Part shown: positions 11,052 to 22,600 of the stretch, one piece after another
How the letters are laid out: each line of letters opens with the position of its first letter
Numbering within the stretch: the stretch's first letter is position 1
Assembly: GCA_000787465.1 (NCBI GenBank)
Contig: JSYX01000240.1
Coordinates: forward strand, 1 to 48,876
Origin: Thermomucor indicae-seudaticae
Taxonomy: Eukaryota > Mucoromycota > Mucoromycetes > Mucorales > Lichtheimiaceae
Direction of reading: 5' to 3'
DNA length: 48,876 bases
The notes under the pieces: generated by a model
What the model was told of the DNA's origin: nothing
The model's database searches: none
What the model saw: only the letters and a program-made list of their open reading frames with translations
Made by a program: the position numbers and the translations under genes

Positions 11052-11427
11052 TACGTGATTCATTGAACCTGGGGTGTCTATTTTACACAACACTCCGCGT
11101 AAGTCCGTAATCCGCATCTCTAATCCATATCACGACAAAAGAAAAGCTCTAGTCGTAGTAATTACCTGAAAAAAACCCGAACAATAGCAAGCTTAATTTT
11201 CCTTGATCTTTCTACTTTGGACGTGCAATCAAGGTTTCCCACGGCTCGTGTAATTTACTATTGAGCTCACAAACTTTTACCCGATATCTCTTCGAAAAAT
11301 GGCAAAGACTGTTTGCCAAATTTCCACCGAGATGACGGGCATGGGAAACCGTGACTTCTCTCTTTATAAAACCTTAGTTAAACTGGTTGATCTCGTACTT
11401 TTCCCCTTCTCTCTTCAAGCATAGAAG
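11052..11427. other. intergenic, no gene recognised
   Basis: BAR-SH3 3' flank and promoter of the dehydrogenase gene; 376 bases. A weak TATA-like ctttataaaacc lies at about 11362-11373, some 55 bases before the ATG. Confidence 0.45.
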
Positions 11428-12863
11428 ATGCCAGGAACGACAAAAGGTCTTATCATTGGTGCGTTCCATTACTGCACCCAAGAAATCGACGAATTGTGCA
11501 AGCGCCACAATATCGAATATGTTTCCGCGAAAAGCAGACTAGAATTCTTTGAAGACTGTAAAGGGAAATATAAAGATGTTACGGCTGCTGTGCTGACATA
11601 CGATTGTGTTCCGGTATGCAAGAAGTAAGACGCAGGGCGCGCGCGATTTGCATACTGAACAATCGGTCGACGGTTTTGCAGGCCTTGGGCAAATTCGATA
11701 AGGAATTCATTGAGAACTTGCCACCAAAGTAAGCGCGACTTCACGTTCTAATGATAAAAGGATTGCGATTCCTGACCCATGTCTCTCCCTCTCTCTCTCT
11801 CTCTCTGCACGTGCTGCGGGTGAACTAGTCTCAAGTTTCTAAACTTTAACGCGGCCGGTTATGACAGCGTTGATGTGGATGCTTGCACGGCCAGGGGCAT
11901 CTACTTGTCAAATACCCCAGCAGCTGTTGATGATGTAAAAATCCGGATCGCATGCTATCACTTTAAAGCCGTGACATTCCTAACAGCACGAAAAAATGTA
12001 TGACAGGCCACTGCTGATATCGCCTCCATACTGATCCTAACTACACTTCGGAATACATCCAGCTTTGAGCGCAACTTACGCAAAGGTAAAGGAAAGAGTC
12101 ATAGAGTTAGTTGGCGGGGAATATGTGAACATGGTTCTTTTATCAAGGTCGATGGAAGTTTGGTATACCACTTGGTACGGACCCTCAAGGAAAGCGACTC
12201 GGTATTCTTGGTATGGGCGGCATTGGCAAGGCAGTCGCCAAACGCATGCGCGGATTCGATATGGAAATTCAATATCACAATAGACATCGTCTCGATGCTG
12301 AAGGTATAAAGAAAGACCGTGTTTGTCATCTTTATGGATTCTCTGATTGATCTATTACTTCTTTATCCAGTCGAAAGCCAGTATGCAGCTACGTATGTCG
12401 ACTTTGACACGTTGCTGCGTACGTCAGACGTCCTGTTCGTCAGCGTGCCATTGTCAGCATCGACCTTCCATTTGCTTGACGCAAAGGAGTTTGCCAAGGT
12501 GAAAGATGGTATCATTATAGTCAACACAGCGCGCGGCAAGGTCATCAATGAAGCGGCGCTTGTCAAAGCGCTCGAGTCAGGAAAGGTGGCTGCTGCTGGT
12601 CTGGACGTGTATGAAGAGGTTTGCGTTGGATATGGTCAGCTGTAATAAAAACACTACTGATGCCACCGCTGCTGCAGGAGCCAAAAATCCATCCTGGATT
12701 ATTATCACATCCTCGTTCGGTTTTACTTCCTCACATTGGTACCAACACCAAGGAGACAATGAGGAAGATGGAATTGGTCGTAGTAGAAAACTTTAAGGCT
12801 GCTTTGGATCGGGATACTTTAGTAACACCTGTACCTGAGCACAAGAAATTCTTCCAACAATGA
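11428..12863 (+). CDS. D-2-hydroxyacid dehydrogenase (glyoxylate reductase type)
   Basis: NAD(P)H-dependent reduction of a 2-oxoacid such as glyoxylate or hydroxypyruvate. Seven exons give 335 aa: 11428-11613, 11682-11728, 11829-11934, 12007-12085, 12148-12303, 12371-12618, 12678-12863. The nucleotide-binding loop [17 protein letters not shown] follows [16 protein letters not shown]. The family's catalytic triad is visible: Arg in VNTARGKVI, Glu in DVYEEEPKIHP (restored across the last intron), and His in [10 protein letters not shown]. The substrate-binding segment [10 protein letters not shown] and the NTPAAVDD motif are also intact. After the beta-alpha-beta dinucleotide loop the NADP/NAD-choosing position carries YHNRHR, suggesting NADP, by inference. 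The first intron of the nucleotide-binding half contains a (CT)n run. Confidence 0.93.
11782..11806. repeat. (CT)n microsatellite in intron
   Basis: About 25 bases of CT repeats with one interruption, inside intron 2 of the dehydrogenase gene; probably serves as its polypyrimidine-rich tract and is likely length-variable. Confidence 0.85.
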
Positions 12864-13129
12864 ATATCGTATTCCCTTGTTCAATTATATGAGTTGTTCG
12901 GGTTTATTTCTACTATTATACAATATGTATATCTATTGTATGCAATGCGAACAAAAGGGGAAGGAATAAGCATGCGGAAGGGAAATCAGGGTGAAATGGT
13001 ACATGCGAAAAAGAGTACAAATATATAATGAGCAAGACAGCAGCAGGGACAATGGCCACAAGATTTGCTGTAAAGGCTAATAATACAACAGAAAGAAAAC
13101 AAAAGCGAAGCGACGGGCTTCCGCGCTTT

Positions 13130-15010
13130 CTAGAGTGCGAGTTGTTCGCGAGACTGTCCCATCTGAACCAATACGCGGTAAGGATGTCTTGGTGGCGGAA
13201 ACGGTCCTTCGACGACGAGATGAATCATATGTGCCAATGCTCGCTTGACGGATGTACGCTTTTCGTGATAATGATGCTGGCCCGTAGTAGTAAGATGCTG
13301 ACTTGGTCCCAGATTTTCCCGGACCGCAACCGTTGTTGATGGCTCAGCCATGGCAACGGGCGGCTGGTCTGGTGCAACATGCTCTTCTTTCGCGGGCTGC
13401 TCCGCCGAGGGAACGGTGACCTTGTAAGGTTTGAGCCAAGGATGGAAAAGGACTAGATCCAGAGAGGCTCGTGTGGTATCGGGCGCAAGCATTCGTCGCA
13501 GTAGGTCCTTGGCGTCTAAGATAACATTTAGTAAACGAGGATTTGGCACTCTTTTGGGTTACTGCTAACCTTCAGAAAGCGTAGACGGGATGCTAAAGTC
13601 TCCATTAAGCATCTTTTTGAAGAGCTTTCGGTCGTTAGATGCGATAAAAGGAAACTTGCCGACCAACATACGATAGAGCGATACACCCAGTACCCAAACG
13701 TCTGCTAGAGCATTGTTGTAGACACCGTGCACGGTCAATTCGGGGGGTATATACTGGGAATTTCTATGGGAAAAGTGTGAGATAACCAACCTAGCAGTAG
13801 GTTTGCTGAAACACGATTATTTACCCGCAGAATCGGTGGTATTCTGTCTGACCGTTAATTGACAACTTTACGAGTCGAACATTGTCCTGGGCATTGAAGA
13901 TAATCTCCATTTGTTTGGGTATCTCGGTCCTGTGTTCCAGCTGGAAGCGGTAGGCTGCTGCGACCATTTTGGCGAATCTGCGACGGCACTTCGCTTCGTC
14001 ACCGACCAAGCCAGGGCGGAAGTGAGGTTCTTTCTTGGGCTGTAACGTGGGCCAAACAGGTGATGGATGGTATGAGACTGCAGACGAAGACGTTGTAGAG
14101 GATGAAGATGAGGTAGATTGGTTTCCTTCGTCAGATTCTCCGTTGTTGTTGTTGCCGTTACTGCCGTTACTGCAGGTGGAGATACGCTTTTGACGGTCTT
14201 CCTCATCATTCTGGACAAGCGATAGTCTGACAGGCGGGGTAGATTGTTGTGATGATTCGGACATGATAGTTTCACTTTCTTCCATGATCGGGTATAACTC
14301 TCGATAAGGGCGATCTTCAATCGAACCAGTCGATTGGCGGAAGTGAGAAGATGTTCGTCGCTGGAAAAAAAGAAGGGAAGAGATGTAAGCCTAATGAACT
14401 AGGTTTCCCATAAAATCTGTGGAACTTCTCGGAGGATGCGATCCGGTCCACAGCACCAAGCTGATGTAACCATCATAAGCGCACCAAATATAGTGACTGA
14501 GAAAACAACCCAGGGAACGGTAATGCCTTCTGTCTTTGTAAACAAAGAAGCGATGCAAACGTGGCAAGGAAGAAAAAGAAAATTGCTGCATAATTGCCCA
14601 AGAACCACTTGAAAAGCCGCGTCACCCGTCCCTCCCTTTTACTTAAAGGAAAGATAACTTACGTTCGGGGACCATTCCGACTGAGGTACGATACGTTTTC
14701 CACGCGAAAACTTGCTGCTGCTGCTGCTGCTACTGCTGCCGCCGATTTGGACGTCGTTGTCTGCTGTGGGAGAGTCGGTGATGGAGGAGATAAAAGGTAA
14801 AGGCGGTTCATGAGGGGAAAGGGAACGCCAGTCGCGTGTTGTTGGGGATGCGTCATTGGTCGATGATTTGTTCTTACGTAACCGACGCCATAGAGTTTTG
14901 ATGCCATCCTTTTTAACTATTTGCAGTCGCAGAAAGGGGTTTTTCTTATTTCCATTGTTATCATTCTGCGGTGAACGTTGCTGTGATCCGAGCGAAAACA
15001 ACCGAGGCAT
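13130..15010 (-). CDS. protein kinase-like pseudokinase (C-lobe only)
   Basis: Predicted 487-aa protein, exons 14663-15010, 13825-14360, 13570-13763, 13130-13515. A long low-complexity N-terminus with poly-Ser (encoded by AGC repeats near 14710-14737) and acidic/Asn/Ser stretches precedes a kinase C-lobe. That lobe reads CRRRFAKMVAAAYRF (helix E), then HRT at residues 259-261 where kinases have HRD, and VRLVKLS (residues about 277-283) where they have VKLxDFG. These are followed by a normal FCGNSQYIPPEL activation-segment end, ADVWVLGVSLYRMLVGKFPF and a subdomain XI Arg (TTRASLDLVLFHPWL). No glycine loop or VAIK lysine is visible. It should not phosphorylate; a scaffold role like Tribbles is inference. 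Intron 1 (14361-14662) is unusually long (302 bases), so an unseen N-lobe exon cannot be fully excluded. Confidence 0.75.
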
Positions 15011-16248
15011 CGTCGAGATGCCATTAAATTAAATATATATATATGTCCACTCGAAAGCGCAACACAACAACGGCACTCGCACTAGGCGAAAAGAAGAAGA
15101 CGAGGGAAAAGAAAAAGAGGGAAGAAATGGTGTAATATAAACAGGATTCCCGTTTTTTCGCCTCGGTACAGTAAATTCTCATAGCGTTCCATTTTTATAG
15201 ACTCGAGCTTGCTGTACAAATGCGGTAATTGCCCATCCCTGCTGTGAGTTTTTTGCTTTCCTCGGTATCCGGCTCGATTCCTGCGCACAGTTCCGATTAC
15301 GATCAAACTCTCACTTGCACGAATCCTCTCCTGGCCTTGGCATCATCATCGTCACGACAACTACTAGTTTTGTCCTGAGCTTGGTATCTAGGAAATTTCG
15401 GTAACACAAAAAATAAAGTACTATCTACTTCTTGTCCTCTTCTTCTCCACTCGTTAAGAAAAATGCAGTCGACCACATTGTTTTTACGGTTTGCCACGTT
15501 TTCTGGCTGGCTTTTGTCATATGGACACTGCCTCCTGGTGGTGGCAAAGAATTAAGGAGCACAGAAAAACGTGGTTCCTGATTGGAAGATCTACAAAAGG
15601 GATCATCTTTTCCCGAAAGGTTATATAAACCTAATTCTTGACATGGTTTCTTAGGCCACGTTGTCGCCATCCCAACGTGTCTAGGAAACACAGCACAAAC
15701 AGGTTTTCTACGTTTCTACATTTAGATTCACATACTGTTGTCTCCTTAAATGCGAGGGTTCTCTTGCTCTTTCATGGTCCTTTTATTCATCCCTCAAAAG
15801 CACATCTCCTGCTTTTGCCACCTCCATTAACCTTGCTTCATCGTAGCTGACAAGACCTTTGTACTTCCCTTTTGCTTTAAACGCTAAGTGTCATGTAAAG
15901 TGACGATATTCACAAAGCAGACTGAGGAAAGCGTGGTGGTGGCAAGGGATCGACACTCCTGCGTGTCACCAGATCCAACTTTGGAAACAAAACGCCTTGT
16001 GCAATATTTGGCGGTTTCAGTGTGTAAGCAAGGTGGGGCGATCAATATTCCAGCAACTCAGGGCCCTGGTTTCAAACCCAGCTTAGACGTCACAATTTTT
16101 CATGGGCCACTATCACTCCAAACAACATTGACGTTAGTTTCTATTCCCCACTCTTTTTGTATAAGCAGTAATCAATGTAAGACATTGACTCGAGAATCTC
16201 AATGGAACGCAGGTCTGACTGTTTTATCAATGACTATACAGTATAAAC
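15011..16248. other. intergenic, no gene recognised
   Basis: Divergent region between the kinase-like gene and QCR8. It contains an (AT)n run at about 15034-15043 just upstream of the kinase-like ATG. Frames at 15425-15691 (-) and 15888-16289 (+) lack recognisable motifs. Confidence 0.45.
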
Positions 16249-16674
16249 ATGGGAGGCGCAGGTGGAAAGACTTACATGGGCTGGTATGATTTCTATACGC
16301 GAAATTACTCGTAATGTAATTCCAATATTGATTGTATTCCTTAGGTGGGGCCATATGGGAGGTCCTACTCAACGCGTACGTTGTGATAAAAGCGGTTTTT
16401 TGCAATAGGTGCAAGAAACAAAAGACGTTGGTAGCTCATGCTTTTGTACCTGAACTTATAGGGTATCGTGACCTACATCCTCTCGCCTTTTGAACAACGC
16501 CTTTTCGCTGGTGCCTTGCACGATGCCATCTTCAACACTGCTCGCCGCGTTGTTTCCCAAGTTCCTTACGTCGGTGTCGCTTTCGGTCTTGGTTACTTTG
16601 TATACACCAGTGCCAAGTCGAGACACGCTTACCTGACCTCCAAGGCTGGCCACGCTGAGGCAGGAGAGCATTAA
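16249..16674 (+). CDS. QCR8: ubiquinol-cytochrome c reductase subunit 8
   Basis: Small single-helix subunit of respiratory complex III in the mitochondrial inner membrane. Exons 16249-16283, 16345-16375 and 16462-16674 give 92 aa, the usual size. The start MGGAGGKTYMGWWGHMGGP and the segment GIVTYILSPFEQRLFAGALHD are typical of fungal Qcr8. VPYVGVAFGLGYFVYTSAKSR is the single transmembrane helix. Two tiny first exons (35 and 31 bases) encode the N-terminus, so it is easily missed by automatic prediction. Confidence 0.93.
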
Positions 16675-17887
16675 GCATCTAGAACTTTTTCTTTTACAGC
16701 ACAATAAATCAACTTCTCGCCAAAAGAAGGGCACGGTGTCCGTGTATGCCTATAATTTTGCTTGATTTTTCCTGGAGATGTTGGAGGAATCGACCTTTCG
16801 AGTTGGATGATCATTATCGTGGGTTGAGATTTACAATGCGGGTTGAAACGGATTTGGACAGTAATCGGATGCTTAATTACAGATGAAACTGAAACAGCGT
16901 TATAATAGTACTGGCCAGGTATATCGTGCAGTTTACAATCTGAAGACGCGATCTTTATCCCAACGCACTCTCGTAATTTATTGTACCAGCGTTGTTAAAT
17001 GTGCTCTTTGTTTACATGGCTTACCAGAAACAATTCTATCCCTGGACACTGTGGCCAGGTCTTTGCAAAGCTGCAAAGACCGTTCAATTTGATCGACGGA
17101 CCTGAATTGAAGCATACAGTAAAGGTCAAGTTAGTAGACGCGAAGCTCTCGAGAAGTCAATAATTCCTGATTACAGGGTGCGCTGTGCACACCGCCTACT
17201 TGTTCCTGTTAGCTACAGATCGGCATGTCGCGTTCTATGGCGTTATTGGCTACAGGTAGATCGAGTTAGTCTGTCATAATTGTAACGTTGCTGGAGGTTC
17301 GATTATGTTCCACAACATATCATACAGGAATTTTTCCTTCAGCAAACCCGTCCACTCCTTTGTTTATTTGATATCATGACATCACCTGGAAATCTGTTTG
17401 TCAGACAAGCACCTGAGCATGACATTTTCGAGCTTTGTTCTATATATAACACGCGACAATGCACAGTCGGACCTTTAACTGATAAGATCTGCAGTCTCTG
17501 ATCGTCGTCACTTGGTTCAGTAACCCTAAAGAATTTGCAGAATAGATATATAGGAAGCGACTTTAGACTTTGGAAGCAATGTTGCCTTGGCAGCAGTCTA
17601 AAGCTAAATAAAGTAGTATATCATATATGTAATTAATTGGAGAGGTACTTTAGATTCTGCAATCGTAAATGGTTTTTCCGCTGAATAATAGCGGGCGTTA
17701 GACGAACGTGCTTTACCTAGAAAGGGAGATCTTTGGGCTTAATTTACTACCATAATACGTCCCTTACCCGGGTATTCGTATCCCGGTTTTTTTTGCCAGC
17801 TTCTCCGTTTTCCTTCTTTTCTTTTCTTCTTCTTTTTAACCGCTTCTTTTGTTTCTTTTCATCGCACTTCCATTCCTTGCATCTACA
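16675..17887. other. intergenic, no gene recognised
   Basis: QCR8 3' flank and transporter promoter. Pyrimidine-rich leader (about 17785-17880) before the transporter ATG. No tRNA-like A/B box pair or coding family found. Confidence 0.45.
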
Positions 17888-19278
17888 ATGTCAGCGTCAA
17901 GGGCATCCCTCGATTCAGGATACGTGTGGCTGGCGCTCTATTTTGCGTTCAACTTGAGCCTGACCCTGTACAATAAGGCGATTCTACTTGATTTCCGTTA
18001 TCCCTGGAGTCTTACCGCCATACACACACTCTGCGGGTCTATCGGTTGCTATATTCTGTATTTTTGCGGCTTTTTTACACCTGCCAAACTTGGTGACCAG
18101 GAAAACATGGTCATGCTCATGTTTTCTGTCCTGTATACCATTAATATCGCTATCAGTAATGTCTCTTTGTAAGTATCTTGACTGGTCGGTTGAGCAATAG
18201 AAAGAAGGAGTGACAGCAAAAGGGGGATATTGCTATAGTAACAGTTGTGGAAACAAACCACTAACCCGCATGCGTTATATATTTAGGAACCTTGTATCCG
18301 TTGCTGTAATGTTTGTTCTATATTGTGTCATGCAAGGGGTAGGAAGGAAGGACCCGCGAACTGACTACTGTTTGCATATAGTTCCATCAAGTTGTGCGAG
18401 CCATGACTCCTGTTTTTACTGTCATGATATCGATCGTCTTCCTTCAAAAGTCCTATTCACGTCTCACCTACTGGTCGCTGCTTCCGGTAACAAGATCACC
18501 GTTATAAAGTTTTACCTCGTCTGACGACATTACTTACTTATTTTTATGTATATACATGCAGGTAGTGGTCGGTGTTGGGTTTGCAACATTCGGCGAGTAC
18601 GGATACACTGCCGTCGGTTTTTTCTTGACTGTTCTGGGCACCGTACTTGCAGCTGTGAAAACAGTTGTGACGAACCGTATCCTGGTTGGACGATTGAAAC
18701 TTGATCCATTGGATCTTTTGATGCGCATGTCGCCGCTCGCGTTTGTTCAGTGCGTCTTCTATGCTTACGTGACGGGAGAACTGGAAAGGGTTCAAGAATT
18801 TTCCGCGTCCAACATGACCGTAGGCTTGGCAACAGGGTTACTGATCAATGGCGTCATGGCTTTTGGCCTGAACATTGTCAGTTTCACAGCGAACAAAAAG
18901 ACAAGCGCACTGACCATGACAGTCGCAGGTTAATAATAATGACACGCATCGTGTTCAAATGTTTTTCCGAGACTAATCTTAGTATTTTTAGGCAACGTAA
19001 AGCAAGTTCTTTCGATTGTCCTCGCTGTTGTTATTTTTAAACTTGATATCAACTTTACAAATGCGTTCGGTATCGTCTTGACACTCGTCGGTGGTGCGTG
19101 GTATGGGTAAGTTCATGCTTTTTATCAAAGATGGAAACTTCCTGATTAACTTTCTTTATTTGGGTTATATAGCAAAGTAGAGTACGCCGAGAAGAACAGC
19201 AGAAACAGTCCCGTGCTTCCTACGACATCCATCCAAACAGAAAGCCATGAGAAAAAAGATCATCCCGGTAAACATTAA
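17888..19278 (+). CDS. TPT-family sugar-phosphate/nucleotide-sugar transporter-like membrane protein
   Basis: Predicted 330-aa drug/metabolite-superfamily transporter of the triose-phosphate translocator (TPT) group, probably in Golgi or ER membrane. Exons: 17888-18168, 18287-18305, 18382-18486, 18562-18928, 18992-19106, 19173-19278; exon 2 is only 19 bases. About ten hydrophobic helices. Family motifs: FNLSLTLYNKAIL in the first helix, the FHQVVRAMTPVFTV segment, VVVGVGFATFGEYGYTAVGF, and NVKQVLSIVLAVVIFKLDI with GGAWYGKVEY at the end. The usual Pro before FHQ is Ala here (SVAFHQ). The charged tail suggests a cytosolic C-terminus. The substrate cannot be told from sequence. Confidence 0.88.
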
Positions 19279-19637
19279 CCCTTATTTTCGGGATATTCTA
19301 GCCATTCCCGTGCATAGTATATATATCCCATGCCGAAAGTTTCCCTCACCCCGCTCGCAACACATACACAACTGCTCATACACATATCCACCATGTCATT
19401 ATTATTGTATTTTTGCTTTTGTATAGCCTCATTCTATCTTTGAACAAGGTTGAATCCTTGCTGCTGCGTGCTTGTGCAATTGTTGATCTATGGTATTGTA
19501 GTCTGTTCCATGCGATATCTGGAAAGCAAGAGCGCGCGGATCGTTGAATGACCGAATATCGTGTTTGATCCCGTTTCCCGCCTTTGACTTTTGCATGATC
19601 CAAGCCACCTAAATCCAATAACTTTTCAGATCTCGTA
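19279..19637. other. intergenic, no gene recognised
   Basis: Transporter 3' flank and promoter of the THADA-like gene, 359 bases; tatatata at about 19318-19325. Nothing else seen. Confidence 0.45.
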
Positions 19638-22600
19638 ATGTCCAAGGCAGAAAAGGCACGCAGTGGCGTGAAGCCAGTGAAGCTTCCGTCCTCTGTCTTT
19701 TCGGAATGGGACGCCATCGTGAAGAGATACCATGAAACGTGCCAACCACCGAAAGAGCCGCTACCCATTACTGCGACGCTAATGAACCTTATGAACTCTC
19801 AAGACGAGCCCTGGGAGCAGCAAGCGAACTATCTCAAAGAAATTGGTGTGTGTTCGTTCCTATTTGCTATAGATCAATAAAAAGGTCTTTCAACCAAAAG
19901 CGTTAATCGTAAAGGGGTTAGGCAAAGGGTTGCGGAAATTAGGGACTCTTTCACCGGATCAGCAATCGCAGCTGGATAATTTGGTTGAGCCCGTAATGGT
20001 CGCAGGTTACTTTGGCATAACTGAAAACATGTGTCGAAGACACTTTATTCCGTTAATAACAACGTCCAGCCAGTGTCTGCGAGCGCGCTATCGTGATTAC
20101 ATTCGCGGTCAGGTTGTTGGAGGACACACTGTGGGTCAGCAAGCTTTGACGATACTTGCCACATTAGAATTTGCGACGGGAAGACAGATTGTTCTGGAAA
20201 TGTATGAAGAAACCTTGGATCGATTGGTACAATGTCTTGAGGATTGCCAGACGCGCCTGAAAGCTGTGGGCAAAACCTTCACGCTGGTTGTAGCCGACTT
20301 GATGAGTGATATACAACTGGCGACAAAGACGACGCTGGCTTTGCTATCGAGACATGATATAATAGCGATGCATAAAGTGATCGACAAGGCATTGCTGGCT
20401 CGGCTACTTGAGTCCCTTTTCGAAATGTGTGCACGTACAGATGTATACGTGAAGGACTGCTGTCAGGTTGCGGGCATGACCATCGCAGCTATTCTTAACC
20501 TCGAAAAGGGTGTGCACGTGGCACGCAACTTGGCGCTGGGATGGTTCTTTGTAGAGGATTATTGTGACGATGTCTCTGGTGGGTTTGGCGTGGCGCCGCC
20601 TGCTGCGTTAGTGGAAGAAGAGAGCGGATGGAAAGGTGAAAACCCTCCAATGCTATCCGTCGTTCGAGGACTCGCTTCCTGCGTGAGAAAGGAAGTCTTG
20701 CTGTCGCCGGTTTCTGACGCCCTGAAATTTCGGCCACCACTTAAAAGGTTAGATGAAAAAAGACTTACAAACTGTGATGCACTCTCCAGCTAAAAAGATA
20801 TCAGCTACGGTCCTGTCTTTAACCTTCAAGAACTCTTGTTTCACAGTATAAATTACTTTTGCTCGAATACAGAGTTGGAGGCACAGTCTAAGATTGCCGC
20901 GTTCGAGTCCATGGTTTCGTGGTTATCGGAAACCAAAGTAATGCTTGAAACTCCCATGCCCGACAATGACGCTACACGCACTGTAGGTAATATCTTTCAG
21001 CCGAAAACAACCGACCGATTGATCAACTATGTGTGGAACCACTGGGACGATCCTATCGACGTGATTCAACACAAAGTATAGCTTAACCACTATGTGATTT
21101 TATTGCAAGATTAACTAACGTTGCATACATTATTCGCATAGGTAAAAGCCATCTTTGAGAGTGTGCTCGATGTGCTTGAGTTGAAGGCAGGATTTTTTCA
21201 TGAAGAAGCTCAGTACAAGGAATTTCTTTTGAAGCTCCTAAAGAACCTAATTAATATGGACTGGCATAGAAAGGTGAGTGAATGTACGGTTTCAGGCGTA
21301 TTCCGCGAGAAGCTAATGCAGTTTTATCAGGCAAAATACGCATTGTTAAATCTTTTGGTGCTGAAACTAGGAACCGATACATTTCTGGAAGTTGAACCAA
21401 GGTTCTTGTGGAAGTGTTTGCGATCGATGGATAGCCTCATCCTGGCTCCTCAAATTACAGCACTTTTCTTGGGATTCTTGTATCGAAGAGTCGAGGAGAC
21501 GATACCGGGTCATCCGAAGTTGAAAGGCCAAAATGCCAAATTGAAACAGACAGAGGATACAAAGGTAGGAAGGCAACAAGCGTCATATGACGCGGTACGT
21601 TGACCCGTGCTCCCGTCCCCGATACAGATTCCTATTCAACGATGGATTGAACTATGGGCGGTACCTGTTCTCAAATGTTTAACATCGCCTTCTGAACTGC
21701 TGCGGAAGAACGTGAATGGCTTCATCCTTCAACCGCTTTTCAAGCTTTGCCCGCAGTCCTTTTGGTATCTGATGAGTATCCTGCAATCTGAGCAAGACGC
21801 ATGTTGGCAAGAGCTGAACCGGAAAATGCGCCTTCATGCATTTGTTGCTGTACTGAAAGTCGCTCGTAGCTTAGATATTGTTGACGGAGATGCTTATACG
21901 CTAGGTAAGTATTATGGTTAAAGCGTAGGGTGGTCCCATAAACTCATGTTTTGGCTAGATCATGCTTCGCCTGAATCCCGCAAAATCTCCGTCAACACGC
22001 TTAAGCTGGCTATCTATCATTTGGACCCTCAAGTCCGGCTTGACGTACTGGGCTTACTCTGCGAGTCGCGCAAAGCAACGTCGGGTGTCTCAAAAATAGA
22101 GTTGGACATGCTTAAACTCTATCTTCCACTAAACATGAACTGCACCTCGCCAGAATTCCGTCAGAATTTGTCCACCCATATCAGTCGACTCTTGGTTCGT
22201 CTACGAGGGAATCTGTATGCCCAGCTTCGAACGTATCGGTCTTGTATGACTTTTCTGGAAACGAAAGCAGAAGGTCGCTCACCGGATGATATGCAGCGGA
22301 CCCGTGATGAAGCTCGGGAAGCTGAACAGTCGATCGAACACGGAAAGGAATTTTTGTACTGGTTCTTGGATCACATCAATACATCTCTTTATCCGGGCGC
22401 GTCTTTTCAGCGCGTCGCGACGGCGTTACGCCTGCTAAACGTTTTCATTCGGTTGTTTGGCGTTGACGAGATGCCGATACCGCCTGGCTTTACAGTTCGT
22501 CCAGAGTTTCCATTCAAGCTACCTGTTGGCTCACCCGTTCTTACCAAACTTCTCTTGGATACGCTGATGAATCCATACGACTTAAATCGAGATCAAGCGT

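Noticed and set aside
15425..15691. 88-codon minus-strand frame upstream of the kinase-like gene
   Set aside because: No recognisable motif, Pro/Ser-rich start and no supporting splice sites.
17294..17310. tRNA B-box-like ggttcgatt
   Set aside because: No A box at the proper distance and no cloverleaf arms could be formed around it.
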